From assembly GCA_003667865.1 (NCBI GenBank), contig CP033051.1, positions 3,588,501 through 3,652,500 on the forward strand: a stretch of 64,000 nt of DNA, read 5' to 3'. The notes under the pieces are model-generated. The model saw only the letters and a list, made by a program, of their open reading frames with translations, ran no database searches and had not been told where the DNA came from. A program made the position numbers and the translations under genes. Shown here piece after piece: positions 45,189 to 53,664 of the stretch (position 1 is its first letter; every line of letters starts with the position of its first letter). Source of the stretch: Rossellomorea marisflavi (GTDB lineage: Bacteria; Bacillota; Bacilli; Bacillales; Bacillaceae_B).

Positions 45189-45210
45189 TATATGAACATA
45201 TACTCATATA
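45189..45210. promoter_or_regulatory. CzrA operator-like inverted repeat
   Basis: TATATGAAC and ACTCATATA flank a short centre, close to the ATATGAxx...TTCATAT pattern of CzrA/SmtB-type operators, and lie just upstream of czrA. Confidence 0.6.
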
Positions 45211-45379
45211 TTGTTACTACTAAATTATTTGTTTTTTTCTCTATTGTCAACCACTTTCTTTTGTTCAGAAAGATATCTCAAAGTAAATGACTTATATTAT
45301 TTGATTTTACATGTTCATGAACTGAGAACAAGTGCCAATTAATTTAAGATATCTTTCCATATATATTTATGATCTATTT

Positions 45380-46732
45380 TTACTCATGACGTAAATACTT
45401 ACCTTTATCTATATATCGAGTCATTTCATGAGCAGGTACCATCCCTCCACCTGTTGCCCAAATAATGTGTGTTGCATTGGACAGTTTACTAGCTAAGTTG
45501 TAGTTCTTTACATATTCTTTACCCGCAGAAGATCGAATTAATTGAATCGCACCGTAAACCCCTGCTAAAGCAGAAGGCTCAAGCGTAATATCTTCTGTTT
45601 GTACGAGTTCATAGAGAAGTGAAAACAACCTTTCGTCTTTGATTGTATAACACCCACTAATAAATGGAGACATTGTTTTCCCAACAAAACCAGAAGGTCT
45701 CCCTACTGCAAGTCCATCTGCTTCTGTTTTGTTACTCAATCCGATGTCTTGTACAGAAATGTTATGATGTAAGCCGGTTACAAGTCCTAAAAGCATACTT
45801 GGTGATTGAGTCGGTTCTCCCCAGAATACATGTACATGATCACCAAACACTTGCTTTAATCCGAATGTAACTCCTCCGGGACCACCTCCTACACCGCATG
45901 GAAGATATACAAATAATGGATGACTTTCATTAACTTGGATATGTTTTTCTTCTAATTGCGTCTTTAAACGAATTGCCGCAACGGAATAACCTAAAAATAA
46001 ATCTGTAGAGTTTTCATCATCAATAAAAAAACATGTTGAATCCATTTCTGCTTCTTTTCTTCCAGTATCAACAGCTAGACTGAAGTCTCCAGAATGTTCA
46101 ACTACATGAACACCTATCCCCCGTAACAAATTCTTTTTCCACTCCTTTGCATCGGAAGACATATGGACATTTACCTTAAATCCTAACTTTGCACTTATAA
46201 TTCCAATGCTTAAACCGAGATTCCCTGTTGATCCTACAGAAATAGAGTAATTTGAAAAGAAATCGCGAAATTCTTCAGTTGCAAAAACACTATAATCACT
46301 CCAAGTGTGAATCATTCTGTTCTCTATTGCTAATGATTCCGCATGCTTTAAAACTTCATAGATTCCTCCTCTTGCTTTTATTGAACCAGATATAGGTAAG
46401 TGACTGTCGCATTTCAATAGCCATGATCCTGGTAAATCCATCCTATATAGATTCTGCAAGCTTTGTTGAAATGAAAAAACACTTTTAAGAGGAGATTCTA
46501 TTAATCCTTTAGCATTATATGTCTCCGGAAAAGCATATTTTATAAATGAAGCAAATCTATTTAGGCGTTGCTCAGCATCCGCTACATGATCTTTTGTAAG
46601 GTGCGTTTGACCTGCTGCTTCTTCAAACGATAAATAATTTGGATTGTTCCAAAAAACTTCTTCATTCTGCACGAACTTATCCAAGATTGGATACTTAGTA
46701 AATAGATCTTGTATTATTTTTTCATGGTTCAT
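45380..46732 (-). CDS. dsdA: D-serine ammonia-lyase
   Basis: This 450-residue PLP-dependent enzyme deaminates D-serine to pyruvate. The PLP lysine lies in LPISGSIKARGGIYEVL near residue 116, SVGSTGNLGLSIGI near 167, and the phosphate-binding glycine loop PCGVGGGPGGVTFGL near 280, with WATGGGMVP at the end. Length and motifs match DsdA. GGGAGG lies before the ATG. No dsdC or dsdX neighbour is present. D-amino-acid catabolism may connect with the racemase at 37358, which is speculative. Confidence 0.92.
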   Translation of the reverse strand: MNHEKIIQDLFTKYPILDKFVQNEEVFWNNPNYLSFEEAAGQTHLTKDHVADAEQRLNRFASFIKYAFPETYNAKGLIESPLKSVFSFQQSLQNLYRMDLPGSWLLKCDSHLPISGSIKARGGIYEVLKHAESLAIENRMIHTWSDYSVFATEEFRDFFSNYSISVGSTGNLGLSIGIISAKLGFKVNVHMSSDAKEWKKNLLRGIGVHVVEHSGDFSLAVDTGRKEAEMDSTCFFIDDENSTDLFLGYSVAAIRLKTQLEEKHIQVNESHPLFVYLPCGVGGGPGGVTFGLKQVFGDHVHVFWGEPTQSPSMLLGLVTGLHHNISVQDIGLSNKTEADGLAVGRPSGFVGKTMSPFISGCYTIKDERLFSLLYELVQTEDITLEPSALAGVYGAIQLIRSSAGKEYVKNYNLASKLSNATHIIWATGGGMVPAHEMTRYIDKGKYLRHE

Positions 46733-46838
46733 AAGTTTTTCCTCCCTGTTACTAGTTACTAATTATATTTATGAGCTCTAATTTCCTTTCCATACTCTTA
46801 AAAATTTCTTACCTTTCCAATGGTATTTCAATATGTAA

Positions 46839-46867
46839 AAATCCCCCTGTCTATGACAAGGAGATTT
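46839..46867 (-). terminator. Terminator of ribA-ribD
   Basis: AAATCCCCCTGTC pairs with GACAAGGAGATTT with two mismatches; it abuts the ribD stop. Confidence 0.65.
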
Positions 46868-46868
46868 C

Positions 46869-47957
46869 TTAATATTTGGGATAACCCGTTATTTTAATGT
46901 CGTTTCCAATTCTTTCAATTGCAAGTTCCTCTAAGTCAATGGCATCTTTCATGAGTTCTATTCCAGTACCTTCTAAAAACGTAGGAGCATGTTTGCCACC
47001 GATTAATTTCGGAGCCATATATAGAATTACTTTATCAATGAGTTGATTTTCTAAGAAGGAGGAGTGAATGCTTCCCCCTCCTTCAATTAATACAGAAGAT
47101 ATATTTTTTTGTCCTAGTATCTCAACAACTTCAATAGGATCCACATGCGTTGTTCCCATGGTCTCTATAACTATAATCCCGCGCTCTTCTAATTTTTTCT
47201 TCTTATCTTTGTTATAGTTCTTACTAGTAAACACCCACGTTTCTGCAAGTCCGTCGTTAACAAGCTTACTAGTAAGAGGAATACGCAAAGTAGAATCTAA
47301 AACGATACGTAGTGGATTTCGGCCATTTGGAATCCTTACTGTTAGTTCTGGATCATCTTCAATAACTGTATTCACGCCTACAAGAATGCCCATGTTTTCG
47401 CTACGAAGCTTATGCACATCATGTCTAGACATATCTGACGTAATCCATTTACTATCCATTTTATGAGTAGCAATTTTCCCATCAAGAGTACTACCAGCCT
47501 TTAGGATAAGGAAGGGTTTGGTCTTTGTTATAAATTTATTAAACACTTCGTTCATCTGTCGTGATTCTTTTTCACGAACCCCAACAATAACGTCAATCCC
47601 AGCTTCTTCTAAAATTTTCACACCATTACCTGAAACAACAGGATTTGGATCAAGTGTTGCAATGACAACTTTCTCTATACCTGCTTCAACGATAGCTCGT
47701 GCACAAGGACCTGTTCTACCATAGTGAGAACAGGGCTCAAGTGTCACATATATAGTAGCACCTAGAGCATGTTCCCCCGCCATGCGAATCGCATGTACCT
47801 CAGCGTGTGGCTCCCCAGCTTTCATGTGGGCTCCCACACCAACAATTCGACTATCCCTTACAAGTACCGCTCCCACTAGAGGATTGGGATCTGTTTGCCC
47901 TTTCATCGCTCTTGCATTTTGAAGAGCTAAATCCATATAGAATTCATGATTAGTCAT
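46869..47957 (-). CDS. ribD: Bifunctional riboflavin deaminase/reductase RibD
   Basis: This 362-residue enzyme has an N-terminal deaminase domain with zinc motifs GEPHAEVHAIRMAG (His/Glu) and EPCSHYGRTGPCARAI (two Cys), then a C-terminal reductase domain (residues 148-360: ILKAGSTLDGKIATHKMDSKWITS, VDTV-like GILVGVNTVIEDDPEL, VLIEGGGSIHSSFLE). It converts the GTP cyclohydrolase II product to 5-amino-6-ribitylamino-uracil phosphate. It overlaps the upstream ribA by 8 bases. The pair lacks ribE and ribH partners here. Confidence 0.92.
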   Translation of the reverse strand: MTNHEFYMDLALQNARAMKGQTDPNPLVGAVLVRDSRIVGVGAHMKAGEPHAEVHAIRMAGEHALGATIYVTLEPCSHYGRTGPCARAIVEAGIEKVVIATLDPNPVVSGNGVKILEEAGIDVIVGVREKESRQMNEVFNKFITKTKPFLILKAGSTLDGKIATHKMDSKWITSDMSRHDVHKLRSENMGILVGVNTVIEDDPELTVRIPNGRNPLRIVLDSTLRIPLTSKLVNDGLAETWVFTSKNYNKDKKKKLEERGIIVIETMGTTHVDPIEVVEILGQKNISSVLIEGGGSIHSSFLENQLIDKVILYMAPKLIGGKHAPTFLEGTGIELMKDAIDLEELAIERIGNDIKITGYPKY

Positions 47958-48708
47958 TTGGGCAGGTCCCCTCTTCTTCTTTTAAGTGACCTGAACGAGC
48001 GACTTTTGTTTCAAGATATTTCTTATTGAATTCAGAAACATCTCCCCAGAGAGCCTCTCTCCCCTTCACTTGCATACCATAGTCGACAAGAGCCTGAAGT
48101 TTTTTTGGATTGTTTGTCATCAATGTAACCGGTTTTGAACGAAGTGCTTTTAATACTTGAATTGCATCATGATAATCTCTAGCGTCATCAACAAATCCGA
48201 GGTGTTCATTTGCTTCTACAGTATCGTATCCGTTTTCTTGGAGTACATACGCCATTGCCTTACTAAATAATCCAATGCCACGGCCTTCATGGTTCGCAAG
48301 ATAGAACAGAGCTCCCACTCCATGATCTTTAATCATTTTCATGGATTCCTTTAACTGGTAACCACAGTCACATCTTTTACTGCCGAAAATATCCCCAGTG
48401 TGGCAAATCGAATGCATTCTAATAATAGCATCATCTGAAAATTCAAAATCACCGTATACAAGGACACTCGATTGTTGATATTCAGCCAAATTTGCAGAAG
48501 AAAGATTTTCTATGATTTTACTGAAATCCTCAGTAACTTCACAGCCATTTAGCCAACAGTACCACTGAAAAACAACCGTTTCTCCATACAAATTAACTGG
48601 CAAACGAATTGGCCCAACAAGATAGATCGCACCTTTTTCTGTTTTTATTAACTGAATTTTATCTTCTAAAACGGATAGAACGTTTTTTTCTGGTTTTGTT
48701 TGTACCAT
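47950..48708 (-). CDS. ribA: GTP cyclohydrolase II (stand-alone RibA)
   Basis: This 252-residue protein has the three-cysteine zinc site and signature MHSICHTGDIFGSKRCDCGYQL near residues 100-121, and the second motif YLANHEGRGIGLFSKAMAYVLQ. It opens GTP to 2,5-diamino-6-ribosylamino-pyrimidinone phosphate. Unlike the RibBA of most Bacillus, there is no DHBP synthase domain; the N-terminal 70 residues are a divergent extension. It is the first gene of a ribA-ribD pair. No FMN riboswitch motif was seen in the 400 bases upstream. Confidence 0.9.
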   Translation of the reverse strand: MVQTKPEKNVLSVLEDKIQLIKTEKGAIYLVGPIRLPVNLYGETVVFQWYCWLNGCEVTEDFSKIIENLSSANLAEYQQSSVLVYGDFEFSDDAIIRMHSICHTGDIFGSKRCDCGYQLKESMKMIKDHGVGALFYLANHEGRGIGLFSKAMAYVLQENGYDTVEANEHLGFVDDARDYHDAIQVLKALRSKPVTLMTNNPKKLQALVDYGMQVKGREALWGDVSEFNKKYLETKVARSGHLKEEEGTCPND

Positions 48709-49103
48709 ATTTAGTATTCCCCTTTTTCATTAGTGTGTGATGAATTATGTTTAAGCATGTATGCCTCATTTTAGCTAATTTTGTCGGGCAATTTTTATTC
48801 ATTAGTCATTATAATGATGTATAAATGACCTTGGTTTTAAAAGTAGGCAACTTATAATGTTTATACCTATCAGCTGACTCTATTCTATTGCCTTCAGTCC
48901 TTTATTCGCAATCATTATGCTCTATCTTATCCATCATTAGTTTATTGCTTTTCTACAGCATGACAATTATAACACTAAGTACATTCATTCTTTCAAATTA
49001 AAACACTCTTGTTAAACTAATAATAGGGGCTATCTATTAGCGTATTGTAAATGATGTTAATTTAATGTAAAGTAATCCTTTAAAAATTTCAGTTTTAGGA
49101 GTA
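48709..49103. other. Intergenic region upstream of ribA
   Basis: About 395 AT-rich bases between ribA and a small plus-strand ORF. No riboswitch, strong promoter or repeat was recognised. Confidence 0.45.
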
Positions 49104-49109
49104 ATCAAT

Positions 49110-49229
49110 ATCGGTAGAGTTTTTGAAGAATTAGTGATAAAGAACACATGTTTTTTTACTGTTTATCAACTTGCAAATCTTATCGTTGAAGGAATTAAAA
49201 GAAGGTTTCCTGCAGTAAAACCCTTCTAA
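49110..49229 (+). CDS. Possible 39-residue gene with non-standard start
   Basis: An open frame encodes IGRVFEELVIKNTCFFTVYQ, then LANLIVEGIKRRFPAVKPF, a plausible amphipathic/hydrophobic small protein, followed directly by a terminator. TTTTAGGAG lies 8 bases before the ATC at 49110, but there is no ATG, GTG or TTG at that place; the first standard start is GTG 49134. Upstream the frame is closed at 49068-49070. It may be a real gene with a rare start or a decayed one. Confidence 0.35.
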   Translation: MGRVFEELVIKNTCFFTVYQLANLIVEGIKRRFPAVKPF

Positions 49230-49253
49230 TTTTTTTACCAGAGGGTTTTTTTG
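49217..49253 (+). terminator. Terminator after small ORF
   Basis: AAAACCCTTCT and AGAGGGTTTTTT form the stem, followed by T. Confidence 0.7.
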
Positions 49254-49334
49254 ATTAATACTCGCGGATATGAACTTATTGCTACTTTTTTCAAGTACAC
49301 TCAATAATTAAAAAGTAACAAAGGCAATAGCCAA

Positions 49335-49370
49335 AAGAGACTGTCCATTAAGGGACAGTCTCTTCGTTTT
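49335..49370. terminator. Bidirectional terminator
   Basis: AAGAGACTGTCC and GGACAGTCTCTT form a perfect 12-bp stem with a short loop. Confidence 0.85.
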
Positions 49371-49540
49371 TACTTATTTTTATCGTTATTTTCTGTGAGA
49401 TCATCGATTGCATCAGCTGTTTTATCGACTGCTGTCATTGCCGCATTTTCTGTTGCCTCCAACGCTTGATGTGTTGCATGAAAAGCAGCTCCAGCACCTT
49501 CTTTAATTGTATCTGCAACATTTTTATTTTGCTTTGTCAT
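49370..49540 (-). CDS. Small alanine-rich helical protein, 56 residues
   Basis: From ATG 49540, with GGAGGTGAGAAC immediately upstream, the frame reads MTKQNKNVADTIKEGAGAAF, then HATHQALEATENAAMTAVDK and a Lys/Asn-rich end. Alternating Ala and polar residues predict one long amphipathic helix, reminiscent of small spore or stress proteins, but I do not recognise a family. A perfect terminator follows. Convergent with nothing functional known on the other side. Confidence 0.65.
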   Translation of the reverse strand: MTKQNKNVADTIKEGAGAAFHATHQALEATENAAMTAVDKTADAIDDLTENNDKNK

Positions 49541-49698
49541 GTTCTCACCTCCTATATAAGGTGTAGGCTATGTACAATTGCAAATAATTATCCTACAGAA
49601 TAAGACGTAAACAAGCTAATTCATTGTTTCATCTACTAAATATATTCTAAATTTGGTATAATCTTCTATACAGAAACATGAGAGAAGGAGATATAAAT

Positions 49699-49923
49699 AT
49701 GACTGGAATGGTCTCTACAATTATGATTTTTTCAATCCCTATAATAGCTATTGTAACAAGTCACCTACGTGCTCAGACAAAAATAAAACATAAAATGCTT
49801 AAGGATGAATTAGCACTTGAAAAGCTAAAACATGAAAACTTTGCAATGGAAACTCAAAAAATGAAGTATGAACTAGAATTAATGAAGCTTGAGGCTCCAA
49901 ATAAAAATTCTGATATTGTCTAG
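49699..49923 (+). CDS. Small membrane-anchored coiled-coil protein
   Basis: The 74-residue frame starts at ATG 49699 behind AAGGAG. Residues 4-22 (MVSTIMIFSIPIIAIVTSHL) form a membrane helix, and the rest is a charged coiled coil (KHKMLKDELALEKLKHEN, then METQKMKYELELMKLEA). This resembles small phage-shock or YhfE-type helper proteins in form only. Function unknown. Confidence 0.6.
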   Translation: MTGMVSTIMIFSIPIIAIVTSHLRAQTKIKHKMLKDELALEKLKHENFAMETQKMKYELELMKLEAPNKNSDIV

Positions 49924-50082
49924 GTAAACACGAATTAAAAGAATTGAAAACGTTAGCCATTGTTATGAAGGAGTGAAGCATGAATTTTATTAAAGCTCCT
50001 TTAAAATAAGAAAGCAATATAGCACGGAATTGCTTTTACGCTCCCATTCTCAAAAGAGGAAATGGTAACATAATCGATAATA

Positions 50083-50133
50083 AAAAAGTCTGACCTCATA
50101 CATTAGCTACTGTTTTTGAGGTCAGACTTTTTG
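50083..50133. terminator. Terminator of the M3 oligoendopeptidase gene
   Basis: AAAAAGTCTGACCTCA and TGAGGTCAGACTTTTT form a 16-bp stem. Confidence 0.88.
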
Positions 50134-50136
50134 TTT

Positions 50137-51831
50137 TTATAACTCTTGATCATTCACCTGATTTAACCATTTTTCAATTTCACCTACAACTGATTGTACA
50201 GATCCTTCCTCAAAAGGAGAACGTAGCTTTGCTTCATGAACAAGCTGCAAGAACGGCTTACTGCCTCCTTGTTTACATAGATTCAAATAATCAGCCCATG
50301 CATCCTCACGGTTTTCATGAAGCCTTTTCCAGAACTGAAGCGCACATATTTGAGCTAATGTGTAGTCAATGTAGTAAAATGGTGAATTGTAAATATGACT
50401 TTGACGCTGCCAGAAAGCTCCACCTTCTAAATATTCATTATCTACATAGTTTCGGTGTGGCAGGTACGTTTTCTCTATTCTTCTCCAAGCTTGATTTCTT
50501 TCTTCAGGTGTTGCATTCGGATTTTCATACACAAAATGTTGAAATTCATCAACAGCAACACCATACGGAATAAATAGAACAGCTTCACTTAAGTGGGAGA
50601 ATTTATATTTGTCTGTATCATCTTTAAAGAACGTTTCCATCCATGGCCAAGTGAAAAATTCCATACTCATTGAATGGATTTCACAAGCCTCATATGTTGG
50701 GAAGTGGTACTCAGAAACCTCAAAGCCACGAGACATATACACTTGAAACGCATGACCTGCTTCATGTGTAAGTACATCAATGTCGCCAGATGTTCCATTA
50801 AAATTTGCAAAAATGAAAGGTGCTTTGTAATCAGGAATATAAGAGCAATATCCTCCGCCTGCTTTACCTTTGGTAGACAATAAATCCATTAATCCATGAT
50901 CCACCATAAAATTGTAAAATTCTTCAGTTTCTGATGATAACTCCTTATACATCTCTTGCCCATTTTTAATAATCCATTCAGGGTCACCTTTTGGAGTGGC
51001 GTTACCTGATAGAAATGCTACAGGTTCATCATAGTATGTTAATGTATCTAATCCTAATCTACTTTGTTGCCTTTTTCTAAGCTTGGTTGCGATTGGTACA
51101 ATATATTCTTTCACTTGATCACGAAATTTTTTTACCATTTCAGCATTATAGTCTACACGGGTCATACGTGCATAACCCAATTCTACAAAGTTAGCAAATC
51201 CTAGCTTATTTGCTATTTGTGTTCGAATTGAAACAAGCTCATCATATATACGGTCAAATTCTTCTCTGTTCTTGGAGAAGAATTGAACTCTTGCTTCATT
51301 TGCACGCTTTCGTAAATCACGATCCATGGATTCTACTAGAGGCTGAAGCTGCGATAAAGTGTACTCCTTTCCACCAAAATCAATCTTCGCGGATGCTACT
51401 AGCTTTGTGTATTCAGAAGATAATCGATTTTCCTTCTGAAGATCTTCAATGACCTCTGGTGAAAAGGTTTTTAATTGCATTTCTGCAAGAGCAAATAATT
51501 GACTCCCCCATTTTTCTTCTAACTGTGCTCTAAACTTGGACTGAGTAAGCTTTTGATAATATTCTGTTTTCAACTCTTTAAATAGAGGGTCAATCTCATC
51601 CATATAATCTTGTTCATTCTTATAGAATTCATCATTTGTATCTATAGAGTGCCGAATATATACAATATTAAATTGTGTTTCAAATTCATTATAAAGTGTT
51701 TGTAATGCTTGCAATACTTCGTCTTGTTCCTCAAAGTTATTAGCATTTTCAAATCTAGATAATAGTTCTAAGTTTGTTTGTTTCATTTTCATCATATCAA
51801 TTCGTTTATAAGGATAATCTTTAAATTTCAT
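50137..51831 (-). CDS. M3-family oligoendopeptidase (Pz-peptidase-like)
   Basis: This 564-residue zinc metallopeptidase has the HExxH-type motif as DVLTHEAGHAFQVYMSRG near residue 355, with the third zinc ligand Glu in FPTYEACEIHSMSMEFFTWPWME about 25 residues later. The N-terminal half is helical, as in other M3 clan enzymes. Length and motif context resemble the Pz-peptidases of Geobacillus and Bacillus, which cut short peptides. GATGGG lies before the ATG. It is monocistronic, with a strong terminator. Confidence 0.9.
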   Translation of the reverse strand: MKFKDYPYKRIDMMKMKQTNLELLSRFENANNFEEQDEVLQALQTLYNEFETQFNIVYIRHSIDTNDEFYKNEQDYMDEIDPLFKELKTEYYQKLTQSKFRAQLEEKWGSQLFALAEMQLKTFSPEVIEDLQKENRLSSEYTKLVASAKIDFGGKEYTLSQLQPLVESMDRDLRKRANEARVQFFSKNREEFDRIYDELVSIRTQIANKLGFANFVELGYARMTRVDYNAEMVKKFRDQVKEYIVPIATKLRKRQQSRLGLDTLTYYDEPVAFLSGNATPKGDPEWIIKNGQEMYKELSSETEEFYNFMVDHGLMDLLSTKGKAGGGYCSYIPDYKAPFIFANFNGTSGDIDVLTHEAGHAFQVYMSRGFEVSEYHFPTYEACEIHSMSMEFFTWPWMETFFKDDTDKYKFSHLSEAVLFIPYGVAVDEFQHFVYENPNATPEERNQAWRRIEKTYLPHRNYVDNEYLEGGAFWQRQSHIYNSPFYYIDYTLAQICALQFWKRLHENREDAWADYLNLCKQGGSKPFLQLVHEAKLRSPFEEGSVQSVVGEIEKWLNQVNDQEL

Positions 51832-52456
51832 CGTTTTCCCATCCTTTAATTTATCAGTTTTCTAACATTAAGTTCGCTTCCATCCTTCAATATCCCTTCT
51901 TTTAGAATGAAAGCATATGAAATTAAATTAGTAATCTATTACATTTGTTTTCAAAAGATCCCTAAATAATATCTTCTACAAAATACGGCAATTTAATAAG
52001 TTGACTCTCTTACTTATTACTACATAATCGGGAGTATTGTATGGTGAGTTTCATTTCTCTATTTTGACTTGTCATTTCTCCCAGGCTAGTATTACATTAA
52101 AAAACCAATCACAAAATACTTGGTTAAAAACATCATCTTTATCCAAGTATTTAAGGTGCTGATTTAATCATGAATTTATAGAATAGATACTATATTTTTA
52201 ATTTTGTGCGGACATTTAGTACGCTATTTTCTAAAATAACGGTAATATAGACGTGTAGAAGGACATTTGTTCCGCTATTCCCTAAAAATTGATGGATTTC
52301 GTCTAGTTTCTAGCTAGATAACGGAACAAATGTCCGGAAGCACCCTCAAAAATTGGCTTTTTCTACAATTAAAGGAATAAATGTCCGTTGAGATTCTTTT
52401 ACGAGTAAAAAACCTTATTTATTCAGAGCATTCAAAAACTAAACCCATTTATACAC
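51832..52456. other. Intergenic region holding repeat element copy 2
   Basis: No gene is supported in these 625 bases. The main content is the 181-bp four-unit element at 52208-52388. The first 370 bases are AT-rich and unremarkable. Confidence 0.6.
52208..52388. repeat. 181-bp four-unit palindromic repeat element, copy 2
   Basis: Forward units GCGGACATTTAGTACGCTA (52208) and GGACATTTGTTCCGCTA (52261) are followed by reversed units TAACGGAACAAATGTCC (to 52335) and AAAGGAATAAATGTCC (to 52386). Unit spacing (51 bases) and total length (181) equal those of copy 1. Confidence 0.75.
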
Positions 52457-53584
52457 TTACTTTTTCAGTAGACAAATCGCTTCCCCTACTGGATAGTCAT
52501 TCGGATTTAGCTCTGTCTGATGGCCCATTATTAACTTTGCCATTTCAGCGCCCAAATAGGGTCCGCTTGTTAAACCAGAAGCCCCTAAGCCATTTGCGAT
52601 GAATAGATTTTGAAACCCAGGTACTTCTCCATATATAGGAAGGAATCCTGGAGTGTATGGTCTGAAGCCAACTCGTGTTTCTACATAGGTGCTTTGGGAT
52701 AGACCCGGAGCCATCTCGAGTGCCTTCCCCAATATTTCATTCATTCCACCAGCCGTGACCCTATTATCAAAACCTGCATCATCTTCATGTGTTGCTCCAA
52801 TGACGACTCGACCATCATCAAATGATAGTAGATATTGATTATTCGGAGGCATCACAACTGGCCAATTTTCCGTATCTTGATTTTCTGTTGATAAATGTAT
52901 GATTTGTGCTTTTTGAGGAGTAACTTGAAAATCAATCCCAAGTGGTGTAAGCAGTTCTTTGGACCACGAGCCTGTAGTGAGGACTACTTTAGAAGCTGTA
53001 TACGTTTCATCCCCTACACTAACTCCTACAATGGAGTTATTCTTGCATTCTATTGACGCATTTCCATGATAGAATCTTGCTCCATAGTGCCTTGCACAGT
53101 TAATCAGTGCATCACGTAGTGCCCGACCATTTACTCTAGCTCCACCTGATACGTACACGGATCCATAGTCTTCATTAACTACTGGAAATAATTTTTTCGT
53201 TTCTGTTGGTGTAAGGATTTTAACTTCCCCTATTTCAGGGGCTTCTTCTCGCCTCTTGAGGGCACGCTCTGCCATTTTCTCGAGCTTTTCCTGTTCTTTA
53301 TGTAAACTAATGGCTCCGACTCGTTTATAACCCGTTTCGGATTCACCTAATTTTTCTAACTCATTAATTAAAGATGGATAAAATTTAGCTCCACCTTTTA
53401 CCAAGCTGTACCATCGCTTATTTCTCCGCTGTGAAATCCATGGACATACAATACCTGCTGCTGCGTCTGTAGCTTGTCCAATATCATTTCGATCAATCAC
53501 CGTAACATCTACTCCCGATTTTGCTAGGTGATAGGCTGTTGAAGTACCTAATATTCCAGCCCCTATAACAATTATTTTTTCCAT
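52457..53584 (-). CDS. FAD-dependent oxidoreductase, DAO family
   Basis: This 375-residue flavoprotein starts MEKIIVIGAGILGTSTAYHL, the FAD-binding Rossmann motif, followed by DAAAGIVCPWIS and, at the C-terminus, the second nucleotide-contact motif LFIANGLGASGLTSGPYLG. It resembles glycine oxidase ThiO and D-amino-acid dehydrogenases (DadA). The substrate is probably an amine or amino acid, but which one is open. The gene starts at ATG with GAAGGTG upstream and is separated by 80 bases from the quinone oxidoreductase upstream on the same strand. Confidence 0.85.
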   Translation of the reverse strand: MEKIIVIGAGILGTSTAYHLAKSGVDVTVIDRNDIGQATDAAAGIVCPWISQRRNKRWYSLVKGGAKFYPSLINELEKLGESETGYKRVGAISLHKEQEKLEKMAERALKRREEAPEIGEVKILTPTETKKLFPVVNEDYGSVYVSGGARVNGRALRDALINCARHYGARFYHGNASIECKNNSIVGVSVGDETYTASKVVLTTGSWSKELLTPLGIDFQVTPQKAQIIHLSTENQDTENWPVVMPPNNQYLLSFDDGRVVIGATHEDDAGFDNRVTAGGMNEILGKALEMAPGLSQSTYVETRVGFRPYTPGFLPIYGEVPGFQNLFIANGLGASGLTSGPYLGAEMAKLIMGHQTELNPNDYPVGEAICLLKK

Positions 53585-53664
53585 ATGTACACCTTCTCAA
53601 ATATTATGAATATGATAGTCATTTTACTAGAGAACGTCATTGTACTCAAATGAAGCCATAGAGG

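Noticed and set aside
48709..49103. FMN riboswitch for the ribA-ribD pair
   Set aside because: No conserved RFN segments could be found in the upstream sequence.
49980..50009. Nine-codon ORF MNFIKAPLK behind a good ribosome site
   Set aside because: Too short and no downstream gene for a leader to control; probably chance or a gene remnant.
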